Assembly: GCA_012728095.1 (NCBI GenBank)
Contig: JAAYFU010000007.1
Coordinates: 1-64,000, forward strand
Direction: 5' to 3'
Length of the DNA: 64,000 nucleotides
DNA from: Clostridiaceae bacterium
Lineage (GTDB): Bacteria; Bacillota; Clostridia; DSM-8532
The translations under genes and the position numbers were made by a program. Below are positions 52,952-63,639 of this stretch, piece after piece. Within the stretch, counting starts at the first letter, position 1, and the number at the start of each line of letters is the position of its first letter. Below the pieces are notes generated by a model. It was not told where the DNA came from and searched no databases. It was given only the letters and a program-made list of their open reading frames with translations.

Positions 52952-54411
52952 ATTAAAATCCTTCCTTCGCTTTTTCTTTTAGTATTCATGACCTTAGCTT
53001 CGCGGTATATTGATAGGTATTCCAAAGCGGAATTTTCCCAGGAATAATCCTTTATCATAGCTCTTTTTACAAGCTGCCGCCATGAATCCCGGTCGTTGTA
53101 TTGGTTGATTGCCTTCTTTATGGCCCTTATAAAAGAGTCTTTTGAATATTTGCTGAAAACAAAACCTGTTCCTGAGCCTTTATTGGAAGCTTCATCAATA
53201 ACTGTATCGGCCAGTCCTCCGGTTTTATGAACCACCGGTACAGTGCCGTACCTCATGGCAATTAACTGGCTTAAACCACAGGGCTCATATCGTGACGGCA
53301 TAAGGAATATATCGCTTCCAGCGTAGATTTTTCTGGCCTTTTCCTCATTGAACTCAATATTGACCGAAACCAGTCCGGGATATTTTTCGGTTAACTCAAC
53401 AAACATTTTTTCGTAGAATCTTTCTCCGCTTCCCAGAATGACCAGTTGGTTATTATTTTTCAGGATATATTCAAATGCCGGTTCCATCAAATCAAGACCT
53501 TTATTCGGCACCAGTCTGCTTACGACAGAAAACAGGGGGACATCGCTGTCATTAAGTCCCAGCTCTTTCCGGAGCTCTTTTTTGTTTTTCTTTTTGCCTT
53601 CCATATCGTTTTGAGCATAATTGCAATAGATATATTTGTCTGTCCGGGGATCCCATTTGTTTTGACTGATTCCGTTCAATACGCCTCTTATTGCCGGTTC
53701 ACGATTTTTAAGCACGCCCTCAAGTCCGAACCCGAACCTGGGAGTGAGCATTTCCTTAGCCGATGTTTTGCTTACGGCATTGATAATATCGGCATAATTT
53801 ATTCCCGCTTTCATAGGGTTAAAACAACCGTAGTATTCTACCCTGTCAACCTTAAAGACGACGTCTTTAACACCAAAAAGATTGAATACACTGCGGTCGC
53901 TTACGCCCTGGTATTCAAGATTATGGATGGTATAAACTATGGATATTTCAGACAATTCACCGTGCTCGCGCTCGTTTTCCCTCAGCAACATGGCGACAGG
54001 CGCCGTGTGCCAGTCGTTAAGGTGTACGATATCCGGCATAAAGTCAAATCTCAAAATCATTTCATAGACAGCAGCACAGAATAAGGCAAACCTCTCACTG
54101 TCGTCATTGTGTCCGTAAACGCCTTGCCTGCCGAAATAATGGTAATTATCAATTATAAAGGTTTTAACAGGCGCATTTACAATTTCTCTGACGATACAGG
54201 TCTCTTTGCGCCATCCCAGGTTAACCGGATAATCTCCTTTGTACTGGGTAGGATAATCTATATCTTTATTGCCGGGAATTACAACCCGAATATCGACTCC
54301 CAGTTCCTTCAGTTTTAACGGAAGTTCACCTGCTACGTCACCAAGTCCGCCGACCTTAATGTAAGGCGCGCATTCGGCTGATACGTACAAAACCTTAAGC
54401 TTACTGTTCAT
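52948..54411 (-). CDS. glgA: Glycogen synthase
   Basis: KVLYVSAECAPYIKVGGLGDVAGELP; MPSRYEPCGLSQLIAMRYGTVPVVHKTGGLADTV. Confidence 0.96.
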   Translation of the reverse strand: MNSKLKVLYVSAECAPYIKVGGLGDVAGELPLKLKELGVDIRVVIPGNKDIDYPTQYKGDYPVNLGWRKETCIVREIVNAPVKTFIIDNYHYFGRQGVYGHNDDSERFALFCAAVYEMILRFDFMPDIVHLNDWHTAPVAMLLRENEREHGELSEISIVYTIHNLEYQGVSDRSVFNLFGVKDVVFKVDRVEYYGCFNPMKAGINYADIINAVSKTSAKEMLTPRFGFGLEGVLKNREPAIRGVLNGISQNKWDPRTDKYIYCNYAQNDMEGKKKNKKELRKELGLNDSDVPLFSVVSRLVPNKGLDLMEPAFEYILKNNNQLVILGSGERFYEKMFVELTEKYPGLVSVNIEFNEEKARKIYAGSDIFLMPSRYEPCGLSQLIAMRYGTVPVVHKTGGLADTVIDEASNKGSGTGFVFSKYSKDSFIRAIKKAINQYNDRDSWRQLVKRAMIKDYSWENSALEYLSIYREAKVMNTKRKSEGRILI

Positions 54412-54619
54412 AATACACCTCGCACCTTAAGATTTTACCATTATATTGCGAGAAATAAACATTTTTCACAGGGAAGAATCTATTGCAGAGGCAGATGGCT
54501 TATCTCAATGAGAAACCTTGTATCCGCCTAATTATATTATCATAATTAATGGAACGGTGATTATGGTTATTGGCTAAATTTAGGATAGGGTGATTTAATG
54601 TATTTGTCCCCTTGGAAAA

Positions 54620-54656
54620 ATTAAAAACTGACCGAAATTATAACACTCCGGTCAGC
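54620..54656 (-). terminator. Rho-independent terminator after pnp
   Basis: Minus strand CTGACCGGAGTGTTATAATTTCGGTCAGTTTTTAATTTTT. Confidence 0.8.
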
Positions 54657-54688
54657 GCTGTTATTGTTTAATAATGCTGTTATTAGTT

Positions 54689-56839
54689 TTATCTTTTGTT
54701 ATATTTATTATTGTTGTATTTATTGTTAATTTTATTGTTGGATTTACTTGTTTCACCCAATGCGTCTTTTCTGGAAAGATTAATCCTTCCCTGCTTGTCT
54801 ACTTCCATAACCATAACCAGTATTTCGTCACCGACTTTAACTACGTCTTCGACCCTGTTTACACGCTTGTTGTCAAGCTTGGATATATGCACCAGGCCTT
54901 CTTTTCCGGGGAGGAATTCAACAAATGCTCCAAAGTTCATTATACGGGTAACCTTTCCGCTGAATATAGCTCCGATTTGAACATCGCCAGCGATACCCTC
55001 TATGATTCTAATAGCTTTGTGTCCTGCTTCTTCATCAGGAGTAGCCACGTAAACCGAACCGTCGTCCTGGATATCAATCTTAACACCGGTTTCAGCAATA
55101 ATCTTGTTAATTACTTTTCCGCCGGGACCAATGACTTCGCGAATCTTATCAACGTCAATCTTTGTCTGATAAATCTTCGGAGCATATGGCGACAGGGACG
55201 GTCTAGGTTCTGATATAACAGGCAACATACATTCATCCAGGATCTGGATCCGGCCTTTTCTGGTTATTTCAAAGGCTTGCCGAATAATTTCATAGGTAAG
55301 GCCTTCCACCTTAATATCCACCTGGATCGCAGTTATACCTTTCTTTGTGCCGGCAACCTTAAAGTCCATATCTCCAAAGAAGTCTTCAATACCTTGTATA
55401 TCCATGAAAGTAACAAACCTGTCGGGATTCTCCTCATCAACCACAAGCCCCGCCGATATTCCCGCAACAGGAGCCTTAATGGGCACGCCTGCATCCATCA
55501 GGGCCAAAGTGCTGGCACATACGCTGCCCTGTGATGTCGAACCGTTAGACATCAGGACCTCGGAAACAAGCCGAATGGCATATGGGAATTCCTCTTCGCT
55601 GGGTATAACAGGCTCAAGAGCTCTTTCTGCCAGGGCGCCATGACCAATTTCGCGGCGACCGGGACCTCTAGAAGGTTTGGCTTCGCCCACCGAATAAGAT
55701 GGGAAGTTATAATGATGCATATAGCGTTTTTCTTCTTCCAAATCAACGCCATCCAACTTCTGCCCTTCACCCAGCGGACCAAGAGTAACATTGGTAAGAA
55801 TCTGCGTCTGTCCGCGCTGGAATAATGCTGAACCATGAGTTCTCGGAAGAAGTGATACTTCTGCTGAAAGCGGACGAATTTCCATCAGTGAACGCCCGTC
55901 AACACGCTTATGCTCGTCTAATAACATTCCTCTTACAATTTTTTTCTGGAGTTTATATAGAGCATCACCAATTGCCGTAGCCTGATCCGGGAAAGTCTCA
56001 GCCAATTTTTCCTGGACATCTTTACATACGGCTTCTACCCGGCTTTCCCTGATTGCCTTGTCTGCGTTTTCAAGAGCAGCCCTCATATCATCCTTTGCCA
56101 TATTGTATACAGCTGTCCAGATTTCTTCGGGAATTACGGCAGGTTCATATTCAAACTTGGGAACTCCCACTTCCTCAACAATGGTTTCAATAAAACCTAT
56201 AATACGTTTTATTTCCTCATGTCCCACTTTAATGACCTCCAGCATTACCTCTTCAGGTACCTGGTTGGCTCCGGCCTCAATCATTATAATCTTTTCCTTA
56301 TCAGCCGAAAGAGTAACATACATGTCGCTTTTCGCTCTTTGCTCCGCCGTCGGATTTATAACAACCTTGCCATCAACAAGTCCCAGTATTACACCCGCGA
56401 TAGGACCGTTAAAAGGAATATCCGAGATACACAGAGCAACGACTGTACCGATTATTGACGCAAATTCCGGAGAACAGTCCTGTTCTACTGACATCACAGT
56501 ATTTACTATTACCACATCATTCCTGAGATCTTTCGGGAACCTTGGACGCATCTGTCTGTCGATTACCCTTGAAACCAGTATTGCTTTTTCAGTGGGTTTA
56601 CCTTCACGCTTTATAAATCCTCCAGGTATTTTCCCGACAGAATAAAGCTTTTCCTCGTAATCAACATTCAACGGAAAAAAATCGATTCCTTCCCTGGGTT
56701 CTTTTGAAGCAGTTGCAGTTGATAGAACAACAGTATCACCATAACGAACCAAAGCCGAGCCATTAGCAAATTGTGCCAACTGGCCTACTTCAATTGAAAG
56801 CGGGCGGCCTGCCACTTCAAAATTATAGACTTTCTTCAT
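54689..56839 (-). CDS. pnp: Polyribonucleotide nucleotidyltransferase
   Basis: [41 protein letters not shown] ([17 protein letters not shown]) and S1 domains; start at 56839 preferred. Confidence 0.97.
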   Translation of the reverse strand: MKKVYNFEVAGRPLSIEVGQLAQFANGSALVRYGDTVVLSTATASKEPREGIDFFPLNVDYEEKLYSVGKIPGGFIKREGKPTEKAILVSRVIDRQMRPRFPKDLRNDVVIVNTVMSVEQDCSPEFASIIGTVVALCISDIPFNGPIAGVILGLVDGKVVINPTAEQRAKSDMYVTLSADKEKIIMIEAGANQVPEEVMLEVIKVGHEEIKRIIGFIETIVEEVGVPKFEYEPAVIPEEIWTAVYNMAKDDMRAALENADKAIRESRVEAVCKDVQEKLAETFPDQATAIGDALYKLQKKIVRGMLLDEHKRVDGRSLMEIRPLSAEVSLLPRTHGSALFQRGQTQILTNVTLGPLGEGQKLDGVDLEEEKRYMHHYNFPSYSVGEAKPSRGPGRREIGHGALAERALEPVIPSEEEFPYAIRLVSEVLMSNGSTSQGSVCASTLALMDAGVPIKAPVAGISAGLVVDEENPDRFVTFMDIQGIEDFFGDMDFKVAGTKKGITAIQVDIKVEGLTYEIIRQAFEITRKGRIQILDECMLPVISEPRPSLSPYAPKIYQTKIDVDKIREVIGPGGKVINKIIAETGVKIDIQDDGSVYVATPDEEAGHKAIRIIEGIAGDVQIGAIFSGKVTRIMNFGAFVEFLPGKEGLVHISKLDNKRVNRVEDVVKVGDEILVMVMEVDKQGRINLSRKDALGETSKSNNKINNKYNNNKYNKR

Positions 56840-56923
56840 ATATCTACTCCTTTTCTCCGATTCCATGTACCTTTTCAGTGTTTCAACAACCTGTCAAGGT
56901 ACGATAGTCAGGGACAAAAGGTC

Positions 56924-56976
56924 AGGGAACAGGCTCCAAGAGACTTGCAGCCTCTTCTCTGATCTTCTGTTGCCCT
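56924..56976 (-). promoter_or_regulatory. Stem-loop in the pnp leader
   Basis: Nested arms AGGGCAACAG/CTGTTCCCT and AAGAG/CTCTT on the minus strand. Confidence 0.45.
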
Positions 56977-57115
56977 TGGCTATCTGGAATCGTTTTCAAT
57001 ATTATTTTTTCATTATATTTATGAGGTTATTCCCTCTATATTATCGGTTTTCTGTCTAATAAAATAACCTTTTTTATTCCCCTCTGCAGGAAATTTTTAG
57101 AAAAACAAACCCGTG

Positions 57116-57140
57116 TTAAAAAAGGGCGGAAATCCGCCCC
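57116..57140 (-). terminator. Rho-independent terminator after rpsO
   Basis: GGGCGGATTTCCGCCC followed by TTTTTTT on the minus strand. Confidence 0.9.
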
Positions 57141-57177
57141 AAATCTATTTTGTTTTACAACAAGGCATGCTGGATAA

Positions 57178-57441
57178 TTACTTTCTGATATCCAGCTTTG
57201 CAATAATATCACGGTACCTGTTAATATCCTTTTTCATAAGATAGTTTAACAGGCCTCTTCTTGCACCGACCATTTTTAACAGTCCGCGACGGGAATGGTG
57301 ATCCTTCTTGTGAATCTTCAAATGCTCGGTAAGATGATTAATTCTGTCGGTTAAAAGCGCAATCTGTACTTCGGGTGAACCTGTATCACCTTCATGCAGC
57401 GCATATTTAGCAATAATCTCTTGTTTAGACATTCTTGCCAT
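57178..57441 (-). CDS. rpsO: 30S ribosomal protein S15
   Basis: [50 protein letters not shown]. Confidence 0.98.
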   Translation of the reverse strand: MARMSKQEIIAKYALHEGDTGSPEVQIALLTDRINHLTEHLKIHKKDHHSRRGLLKMVGARRGLLNYLMKKDINRYRDIIAKLDIRK

Positions 57442-57657
57442 GAATCATTCTCCTCTCTTTAAATTGCCGTATGCCCAGTAAATGGTCGGAGAGCCATTAA
57501 CCGCGCATTCGGTTCGATAGACTTGGTTATTTTAGCATAAAATTCGCCGGTTGTAAAGGACATTACATTATTTATGTTTTTTAGACAGAAGACAATTCTT
57601 CTGCGTTACCATATCCCCGAAACGAACTTTTCGGAATAACCGTCCCCATGGCTGTGG

Positions 57658-58236
57658 TCAGTTGAGCACCTGAACGTTTTTTGCTATATAGTTAACTCCT
57701 GAAATTATGGTTAGGACAACGGCTATATACATTAATACCATTCCCACAGGAAAATCGGTGACAAGTGATATTGGAAAATTCCTGATGAGAATTGCCACGA
57801 TTGCGATAATCTGAACCACAGTCTTAATTTTTCCCCATTTATCAGCGGCTATGACAACACCGCGTCCGGCCGCAATTATTCTGAAGCCTGTTACAATAAA
57901 TTCCCTGGCTATGATAATAAAAACTGCCCAAACTGACAGGTTGTCAGTCTTTATTAATGCTATCAGAGCAGATGTTACCAGCAATTTGTCGGCAATCGGA
58001 TCAAGGAACTTTCCCAGTTCCGTAACCATGTTCTGCTTTCTTGCAATCTTTCCGTCAACCATATCCGTAACAGACGCAACCACGAATATAACAGCCGCAA
58101 CATATCTGCCCCATTGGTCAAGTCCGAAAAACTGCCCGAACCATCCCGGAATCAGAAAGAATAAGAAAACAGGGGTTGCCAGGATTCTTGAAATTGTGAT
58201 TTTATTCGCCAGGTTCATTTTTTTCACCAATCCCAT
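57658..58236 (-). CDS. pgsA: CDP-diacylglycerol--glycerol-3-phosphate 3-phosphatidyltransferase
   Basis: DMVDGKIARKQNMVTELGKFLDPIADKLL motif; start may be 58218. Confidence 0.94.
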   Translation of the reverse strand: MGLVKKMNLANKITISRILATPVFLFFLIPGWFGQFFGLDQWGRYVAAVIFVVASVTDMVDGKIARKQNMVTELGKFLDPIADKLLVTSALIALIKTDNLSVWAVFIIIAREFIVTGFRIIAAGRGVVIAADKWGKIKTVVQIIAIVAILIRNFPISLVTDFPVGMVLMYIAVVLTIISGVNYIAKNVQVLN

Positions 58237-59576
58237 TAAAACTGTACTTCTCCTACCAGGTCATAGCCGTCCGGGCAAAGCATTTTTACAGGCACTGTCA
58301 TACCAATTTCCAACGGCTCAGCAGAGGTAAAATAAATAACCGAATCTATGTCTGGCGCTTCGGCATAGGTGCGTCCCACATAAAAAATACCATCCTCGGC
58401 TATCCCATCGACAATTGTATCATATGTTCGCCCCAATCGGGAACTATTATATTTTTCAACATTTGCCATTTGCAGTTCCATGAGCTTGTTTCGCCGTTCA
58501 GTTTTAACCTTCTGCGGCAGATGTCCTTTCATTTTATATGCAGGCGTTCCTTCTTCCCTTGAGTAGGCGAACACACCAAGATGCTGGAAATAGCCGGCCT
58601 TTACAAACTCATAGAGTTCGGCAAAATCCTCCTCAGTCTCACCCGGAAATCCGGTTATAAGAGAAGTCCTTAATACGACATCGGGAATCTCCGCCCTAAT
58701 ATTATCCAGCAAATTGTATATATACGATTTGCTTCCCCGTCTTCCCATAGCTTTAAGTATTTTATCCGATATATGTTGAATGGGAATGTCCATATATTTG
58801 CACAACTTCGGATTATTCTTCATTTCAGCAATCAGGTTGTCGTCTATTAATTCCGGGTAACAATACAACAGCCTTATGCGTTTTATCTCTTCAATCCTGC
58901 TGATTTCACGCACAAGTTCCACAAGCTTTTTCTCTTTGTAAATATCTGTCCCGTAACATGTAACGTCCTGGGCTATCAGGATAATCTCTTTTTTGCCTTT
59001 TTGAGCCAAAAACTTTGCTTCTTTAATGATATTCTCTATTGTACGGCTTCTGTAATCCCCCCTCAGACTGGGTATTATACAGTAAGTACACCTGTTGGAA
59101 CAGCCTTCGGCAATTTTTAAATATCCATAAGGCTTTTGATCAGTCACAAGACGGGCAAGCTCCATATAATCAACACTATTCGGAGTATTCGCGTATACTG
59201 TTTTTTCAGCCGAACCTTCTTCCAGACGCTTTCCGATTATTTCAGGCAATTGGTCTATGCTGCCGGTTCCCACCACTACATCAACTTCAGGTATTTCTTT
59301 ATATATATCAGCTTTGTATCGTTCTGCCAGGCAGCCTGTTACAACTAAAAGCTTCAAATTCCCTTCTTCCTTGTAACGCGCGGCTTCTAAAATAGCTATT
59401 ACGGCTTCTTCCTTGGCATCCCCGATAAAAGCGCAGGTGTTTACTATAATCACATCAGCGGTGTCATGCTTCTCTGTCAGCTCATAGCCCGCATCCTTTA
59501 AGGTCCCCAGCATAATTTCACTGTCTACAAGGTTTTTGGGACAACCCAGGGATACAAGACCGATCTTTTGTTTCAA
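58236..59576 (-). CDS. rimO: Ribosomal protein S12 methylthiotransferase RimO
   Basis: VSLGCPKNLVDSE; radical SAM CSNRCTYCIIPSLRG; TRAM domain. Confidence 0.96.
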   Translation of the reverse strand: MKQKIGLVSLGCPKNLVDSEIMLGTLKDAGYELTEKHDTADVIIVNTCAFIGDAKEEAVIAILEAARYKEEGNLKLLVVTGCLAERYKADIYKEIPEVDVVVGTGSIDQLPEIIGKRLEEGSAEKTVYANTPNSVDYMELARLVTDQKPYGYLKIAEGCSNRCTYCIIPSLRGDYRSRTIENIIKEAKFLAQKGKKEIILIAQDVTCYGTDIYKEKKLVELVREISRIEEIKRIRLLYCYPELIDDNLIAEMKNNPKLCKYMDIPIQHISDKILKAMGRRGSKSYIYNLLDNIRAEIPDVVLRTSLITGFPGETEEDFAELYEFVKAGYFQHLGVFAYSREEGTPAYKMKGHLPQKVKTERRNKLMELQMANVEKYNSSRLGRTYDTIVDGIAEDGIFYVGRTYAEAPDIDSVIYFTSAEPLEIGMTVPVKMLCPDGYDLVGEVQF

Positions 59577-59640
59577 AATATTTGTGCCTCCTTCGGTTTC
59601 TAATGATTTATGAATAATATATCACAACAGGCAGTCACAA

Positions 59641-59667
59641 AAAAGCGGGGAATTATTCCCCGCTTTT
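59641..59667 (-). terminator. Rho-independent terminator closing the serA-LUD unit
   Basis: AAAAGCGGGGAATAATTCCCCGCTTTTTT on the minus strand. Confidence 0.9.
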
Positions 59668-59693
59668 CATTGACATATTTTAACTTTATTACG

Positions 59694-60335
59694 TCAATAT
59701 CCAAGGCTTTCCCCTACGAGAATAACCTTTATACGGTCTTTTTGTCTCTGTTGCCTGAAAACCGTATATGAGCAGCAAATACGATCTTCGGTCCTGCAGT
59801 CAACACAATATCCTGTTTTGGCACAGGGTGTATTCTTATTTAATCTTATTGTATTGGCAGGAGCTGCAATTCGCCTAACTCTCTCGATAGCCTCGTCCGT
59901 GTTTTTTACGATCTTATTGATTCCCGCGACCACTATAACACTTTTGGGGCCATAAATCATCGCGGCTACCCGATTCCCATTGCCATCCACATTATAGAGT
60001 TCTCCGTCCTCGGTTATGGCATTGGTACTTGTCAAATAGGTATCAGCAAAGAATGATTTTCTGAAAATCTCTTCAACCTGATTTCTGGTCAATCCTTCCT
60101 CATATCTGTCTAAAAAGTTATAACGGCCTGATCTTAAATGTTCCAGCACCCCGGTTTCTTCCAGAGTCACCGAACCTCCGACAGCTACCGTTTCGCCTTC
60201 ATTAATTAATTCAGCAACCTTGTTAACAACCTCATCTTTGCTCTCAACATAAAAAGCCATCATGTTGTTTTTGACAAGGTTATTCATCGTTCTTTCCACT
60301 TTTTTGGCTATAACGGCTTTCAGATTCTTGTCCAC
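59694..60335 (-). CDS. LUD-domain (LutC/DUF162-like) protein with Cys-rich C-terminus
   Basis: FYVESKDEVVNKVAELINEGETVAVGGSVTLEETGVLEHL; C-terminal CAKTGYCVDCRTEDRICC. Confidence 0.88.
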   Translation of the reverse strand: MDKNLKAVIAKKVERTMNNLVKNNMMAFYVESKDEVVNKVAELINEGETVAVGGSVTLEETGVLEHLRSGRYNFLDRYEEGLTRNQVEEIFRKSFFADTYLTSTNAITEDGELYNVDGNGNRVAAMIYGPKSVIVVAGINKIVKNTDEAIERVRRIAAPANTIRLNKNTPCAKTGYCVDCRTEDRICCSYTVFRQQRQKDRIKVILVGESLGY

Positions 60336-60363
60336 GGTATTCCTCCCAAATGTTTATTTATGT

Positions 60364-61971
60364 TCAAAAGTATAACTTGGAAACTTTCAGTATTCCATCA
60401 GTATTGCGCAGCTTTTCAATTATGTCTTCAGATACATCACTGTCCACGCTTACAAAGGATACGGCTTTGTTTGAGCTTGGGTCACGGCGGCTCCATTGCA
60501 TTGCCGCAATATTGATATTATTCTGACCTAAAAGAGTACCCACCTTGCCGATGATACCCGGAACGTCCATGTTCTGCAACGCCAGAACATATTTAGTCGG
60601 CTCGAAGTCCAGTTTATATCCGAAGAAGTCAACTATACGAACAGAATCCTTGCCAAATACCGTACCGGCCACAGAAATCATATTGCTCTTTCTGTAGAAT
60701 TTAACGGTGATCAGATTGGTATACTTCTCAAGGTGGCTGGATTTGCTCTCAACGAGTTCCACACCCATTTCGTTAAGCTTAAGCAGAGCATTGACATAAT
60801 TGACTTCAGATTCGCTGACAACAGATAAAAATCCTTTAATGATTGCCAGCGTAATCGGCTTGGTTGATTGATCAACCAAATCACCGCTATATACAACCTC
60901 AATTTTCTGAACCCTTTCCTGTTCAGCCTGGTAATATATTGCGCCTAACTTTTCTCCCAGGATTATATATGGCTTAAGCGTTTCAATATCGCCGGAGAAA
61001 TGAGGCATATTAACCGCTGCTACCAATTCTCCGTTCAGTACCGCTTCAACATTTTTCGCCACGCCTAATGAGCAGTTGATATTGGCTTCTTTGGTAGATG
61101 CCCCGAGATGTGGAGTAAATATAACCTGGTCCAGATCCAGAAGCGGGTTCCAATAATCCTGTTCCTCAGGAGCCTTGTTGAAATTGGGTTCGACCTCCTG
61201 AACGTCAAGTGCCGCACCTGCCACATGTCCGGATACAATGGCATCATATAGGGCTTTTTCATCAATCATGCCGCCCCTGGCAACATTAACGATACGAACG
61301 CCCTTTTTACACAGGGCAAGTTCTCTTGCACCAATAAGATTCTTGCTTTCAGGAGTTTTAGGTATATGTATGGTAATTACATCGGCAACTTTCAACAGAT
61401 CGTCAAGGGTCTCTGCACGAGTAACTCCCAGGCTGGCAACACGTTCATCAGATATGTAAGGATCGTATCCGATAACCTTCATCCCAACGCCCTTTAGTTT
61501 CTTTGCAACAACCGAACCGATTTTACCAAGTCCTATGATGCCCGCGGTTTTGCCGTCCAATTCTTCCCCGATAAACCTGTTTCTGCGGAAATCCCTGTTT
61601 TTAGCGGCATGATAAGCCTGGGGAATATTTCTGAAGCAGGCATATATTAATGCTATCGTCATTTCTGCCGCTGCCATGGTATTCCCGTCGGGGGTATTTA
61701 CTACTGTTATACCTCTTCTTGTACACTCTTCCACATCAATATTATCCACGCCATTACCCGCGCGGCCGGCAACTTTAAGATTCACAGCCTTTTCAAGAAC
61801 GGCTCCTTTTACCTTCGTTGCGCTTCTCACGATGATTGCGTCATATTGATCGATAATTTTCTCGAGTTCTTCCGGAGAAATCCCAAATGGTGTATCAACC
61901 TGATGTCCCTTGCTTCTAAGGTACTCAATTCCGTTTGCTGCCATTTTGTCTGTTACAATTATTTTGGCCAT
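60364..61971 (-). CDS. serA: D-3-phosphoglycerate dehydrogenase (long form with ACT domain)
   Basis: GLGKIGSVVAKKLKGVGMKVIGYDPY; C-terminal ACT-like ALQNMDVPGIIGKVGTLLGQNNINIAAMQWSRRD. Confidence 0.96.
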   Translation of the reverse strand: MAKIIVTDKMAANGIEYLRSKGHQVDTPFGISPEELEKIIDQYDAIIVRSATKVKGAVLEKAVNLKVAGRAGNGVDNIDVEECTRRGITVVNTPDGNTMAAAEMTIALIYACFRNIPQAYHAAKNRDFRRNRFIGEELDGKTAGIIGLGKIGSVVAKKLKGVGMKVIGYDPYISDERVASLGVTRAETLDDLLKVADVITIHIPKTPESKNLIGARELALCKKGVRIVNVARGGMIDEKALYDAIVSGHVAGAALDVQEVEPNFNKAPEEQDYWNPLLDLDQVIFTPHLGASTKEANINCSLGVAKNVEAVLNGELVAAVNMPHFSGDIETLKPYIILGEKLGAIYYQAEQERVQKIEVVYSGDLVDQSTKPITLAIIKGFLSVVSESEVNYVNALLKLNEMGVELVESKSSHLEKYTNLITVKFYRKSNMISVAGTVFGKDSVRIVDFFGYKLDFEPTKYVLALQNMDVPGIIGKVGTLLGQNNINIAAMQWSRRDPSSNKAVSFVSVDSDVSEDIIEKLRNTDGILKVSKLYF

Positions 61972-62093
61972 AGTTCTACCTCCTGAAAATTAACTATAAA
62001 ACCGGCTTTAATAACTAAAAAAGCCAAACTTACAATCGTTTGACCTCTGCTCAAGCACCTTTTTGTAATAAGCAAAAACAGTAGCCGACATCA

Positions 62094-62171
62094 GTCATCC
62101 TGATATAATTCCAAATAAGACTCAAAGAACCACAGAGATTCTTCCTTCTGCTTCGCTTCATTCAGAATGAC
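62094..62171. repeat. Dispersed imperfect-palindrome repeat, copy R5 (diverged)
   Basis: GTCATCCTGA...GATTCTTCCTTCTGCTTCGCTTCATTCAGAATGAC between the riboswitch and serA. Confidence 0.75.
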
Positions 62172-62189
62172 GCTATCGCTTATTGCTTT

Positions 62190-62352
62190 ACCCTCTGTCC
62201 TTTTGCCTGAGAGAGTCATCCACAAAATATGGATTTGCCCCTTCGGCGCCTTTCAAAAAGGTCTCTCCAGAGATCCGTCCGACTTAGGTCTTTTTACCTG
62301 AGAGATTTACTCCTTCGGTGTGCTTAATAAGCCGCTCTCCCTAAGTCTTCAT
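62190..62352 (-). promoter_or_regulatory. Tandem (two-aptamer) glycine riboswitch
   Basis: Minus strand: GGGAGAGCGGC...CACCGAAGGAGTAAATCTCTCAGGTAAAAAGACC then CTCTGGAGAGACC...GGCGCCGAAGGGGCAAATCC...CTCTCTCAGGCAAAAGGACAGAGG, matching the gcvT motif twice. Confidence 0.95.
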
Positions 62353-62506
62353 CCGATTATTAAATTAAACTGTTAAAATCATGATACTCCTTGGGGATAT
62401 CAAAAGTCAAGATATATAATGCATAATTTGATATTTATTTAACAATATTTTTGTATATATTGACAAGCCGCTGTTCAGTCCGCGTATCAACTATTAAAAA
62501 CTAGAT

Positions 62507-63598
62507 TTATTGAGCGCTGAAAAGAGCTTCAACAAAATCCGAAGGATTAAACGGCTGAAGATCATTCATTTGTTCACCAACACCGATAAATTTAACCGGT
62601 ATATTTAATTCGGACTTTATGGAGACTATAATTCCGCCTTTTGCAGTTCCGTCCAGCTTGGTAAGAATAATTCCCGAAAGTTCGGAGACCTCTGAAAAAG
62701 TTTTGGCCTGTGAAACCGCGTTCTGGCCTGTAGTAGCATCCAGTACCAATAAAGTTTCAATATCGGCATCGGGCAGTTCCCGCCGAATAATCCTGAAAAT
62801 CTTTCTTAATTCTTCCATGAGATTCTTTTTGGTATGGAGCCTTCCTGCCGTATCGCATATCAATACATCGGCATCCTTTGATTTGCAATGTTGAATGGCA
62901 TCATAGATTACAGCCGAAGGGGCTGCCCCTTCAGAATGCTTTATTAAGTCTACACCGGCCCTGTTTGTCCATATTTCCAGCTGATCAATGGCCGCTGCCC
63001 TGAAAGTATCGGCAGCAGCAACGGTAATCTTTTTGCCCTGTTTTTTTAAGTGATGCGCCAGTTTGCCTATAGACGTGGTTTTACCTACGCCATTAACCCC
63101 GATAACCACAATAACCGACGGCCTGGTGTCAAGCTTCAGCCGGGTATTCTCATCGGTAAGCTTAGATGCTATTATCTTCTTAAGCGCTTCGCGAATATCT
63201 TTTGTATCGGCGATCCTCTCGTTTTTCACCTTTTCTCTGAGCTCATCTATTATCTTAAGCGAAGTAGTCATCCCCATGTCTGATGTTATCAGTATCTCTT
63301 CCAGTTCCTCAAAAAGCTCCTCATCTACTTTTCCGAAAGAAACAAGCACTTCATCGATTCTTCGTGTTATTGAGTCCCTGGTCTTTTTCAGCCCGTTCTT
63401 AAGTCGTCCGAAAAACCCTACTTTAATGTTTTCGGGTATTTCAGGCGTTGTTTGATCTTCGTCGGTTTTTTCAGTATCCGCATTGTTTTCTTCAGCTATT
63501 GTATTTTCTTGATCCTCTTCGACGGGCTGGATAAGCGTATCTTCCTGCTTTTCCGTTTCATTCTTCTTTCCCCAGCCAAACCATTTATTCTTTGCCAT
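62507..63598 (-). CDS. ftsY: Signal recognition particle receptor FtsY
   Basis: GVNGVGKTTSIGKLAHHLKKQGKKITVAAADTFRAAAIDQLEIW; DTAGRLHTKKNLMEEL. Confidence 0.97.
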   Translation of the reverse strand: MAKNKWFGWGKKNETEKQEDTLIQPVEEDQENTIAEENNADTEKTDEDQTTPEIPENIKVGFFGRLKNGLKKTRDSITRRIDEVLVSFGKVDEELFEELEEILITSDMGMTTSLKIIDELREKVKNERIADTKDIREALKKIIASKLTDENTRLKLDTRPSVIVVIGVNGVGKTTSIGKLAHHLKKQGKKITVAAADTFRAAAIDQLEIWTNRAGVDLIKHSEGAAPSAVIYDAIQHCKSKDADVLICDTAGRLHTKKNLMEELRKIFRIIRRELPDADIETLLVLDATTGQNAVSQAKTFSEVSELSGIILTKLDGTAKGGIIVSIKSELNIPVKFIGVGEQMNDLQPFNPSDFVEALFSAQ

Positions 63599-63639
63599 AC
63601 TGATTTCCTTTCATTTTAATTATGTTTGCCGGTAAATTA

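Noticed and set aside
53446-54084. 212-aa + ORF antisense to glgA
   Set aside because: Shadow of a conserved CDS with full glycogen synthase motifs.
56058-56645. 195-aa + ORF antisense to pnp
   Set aside because: Shadow ORF opposite conserved PNPase sequence.
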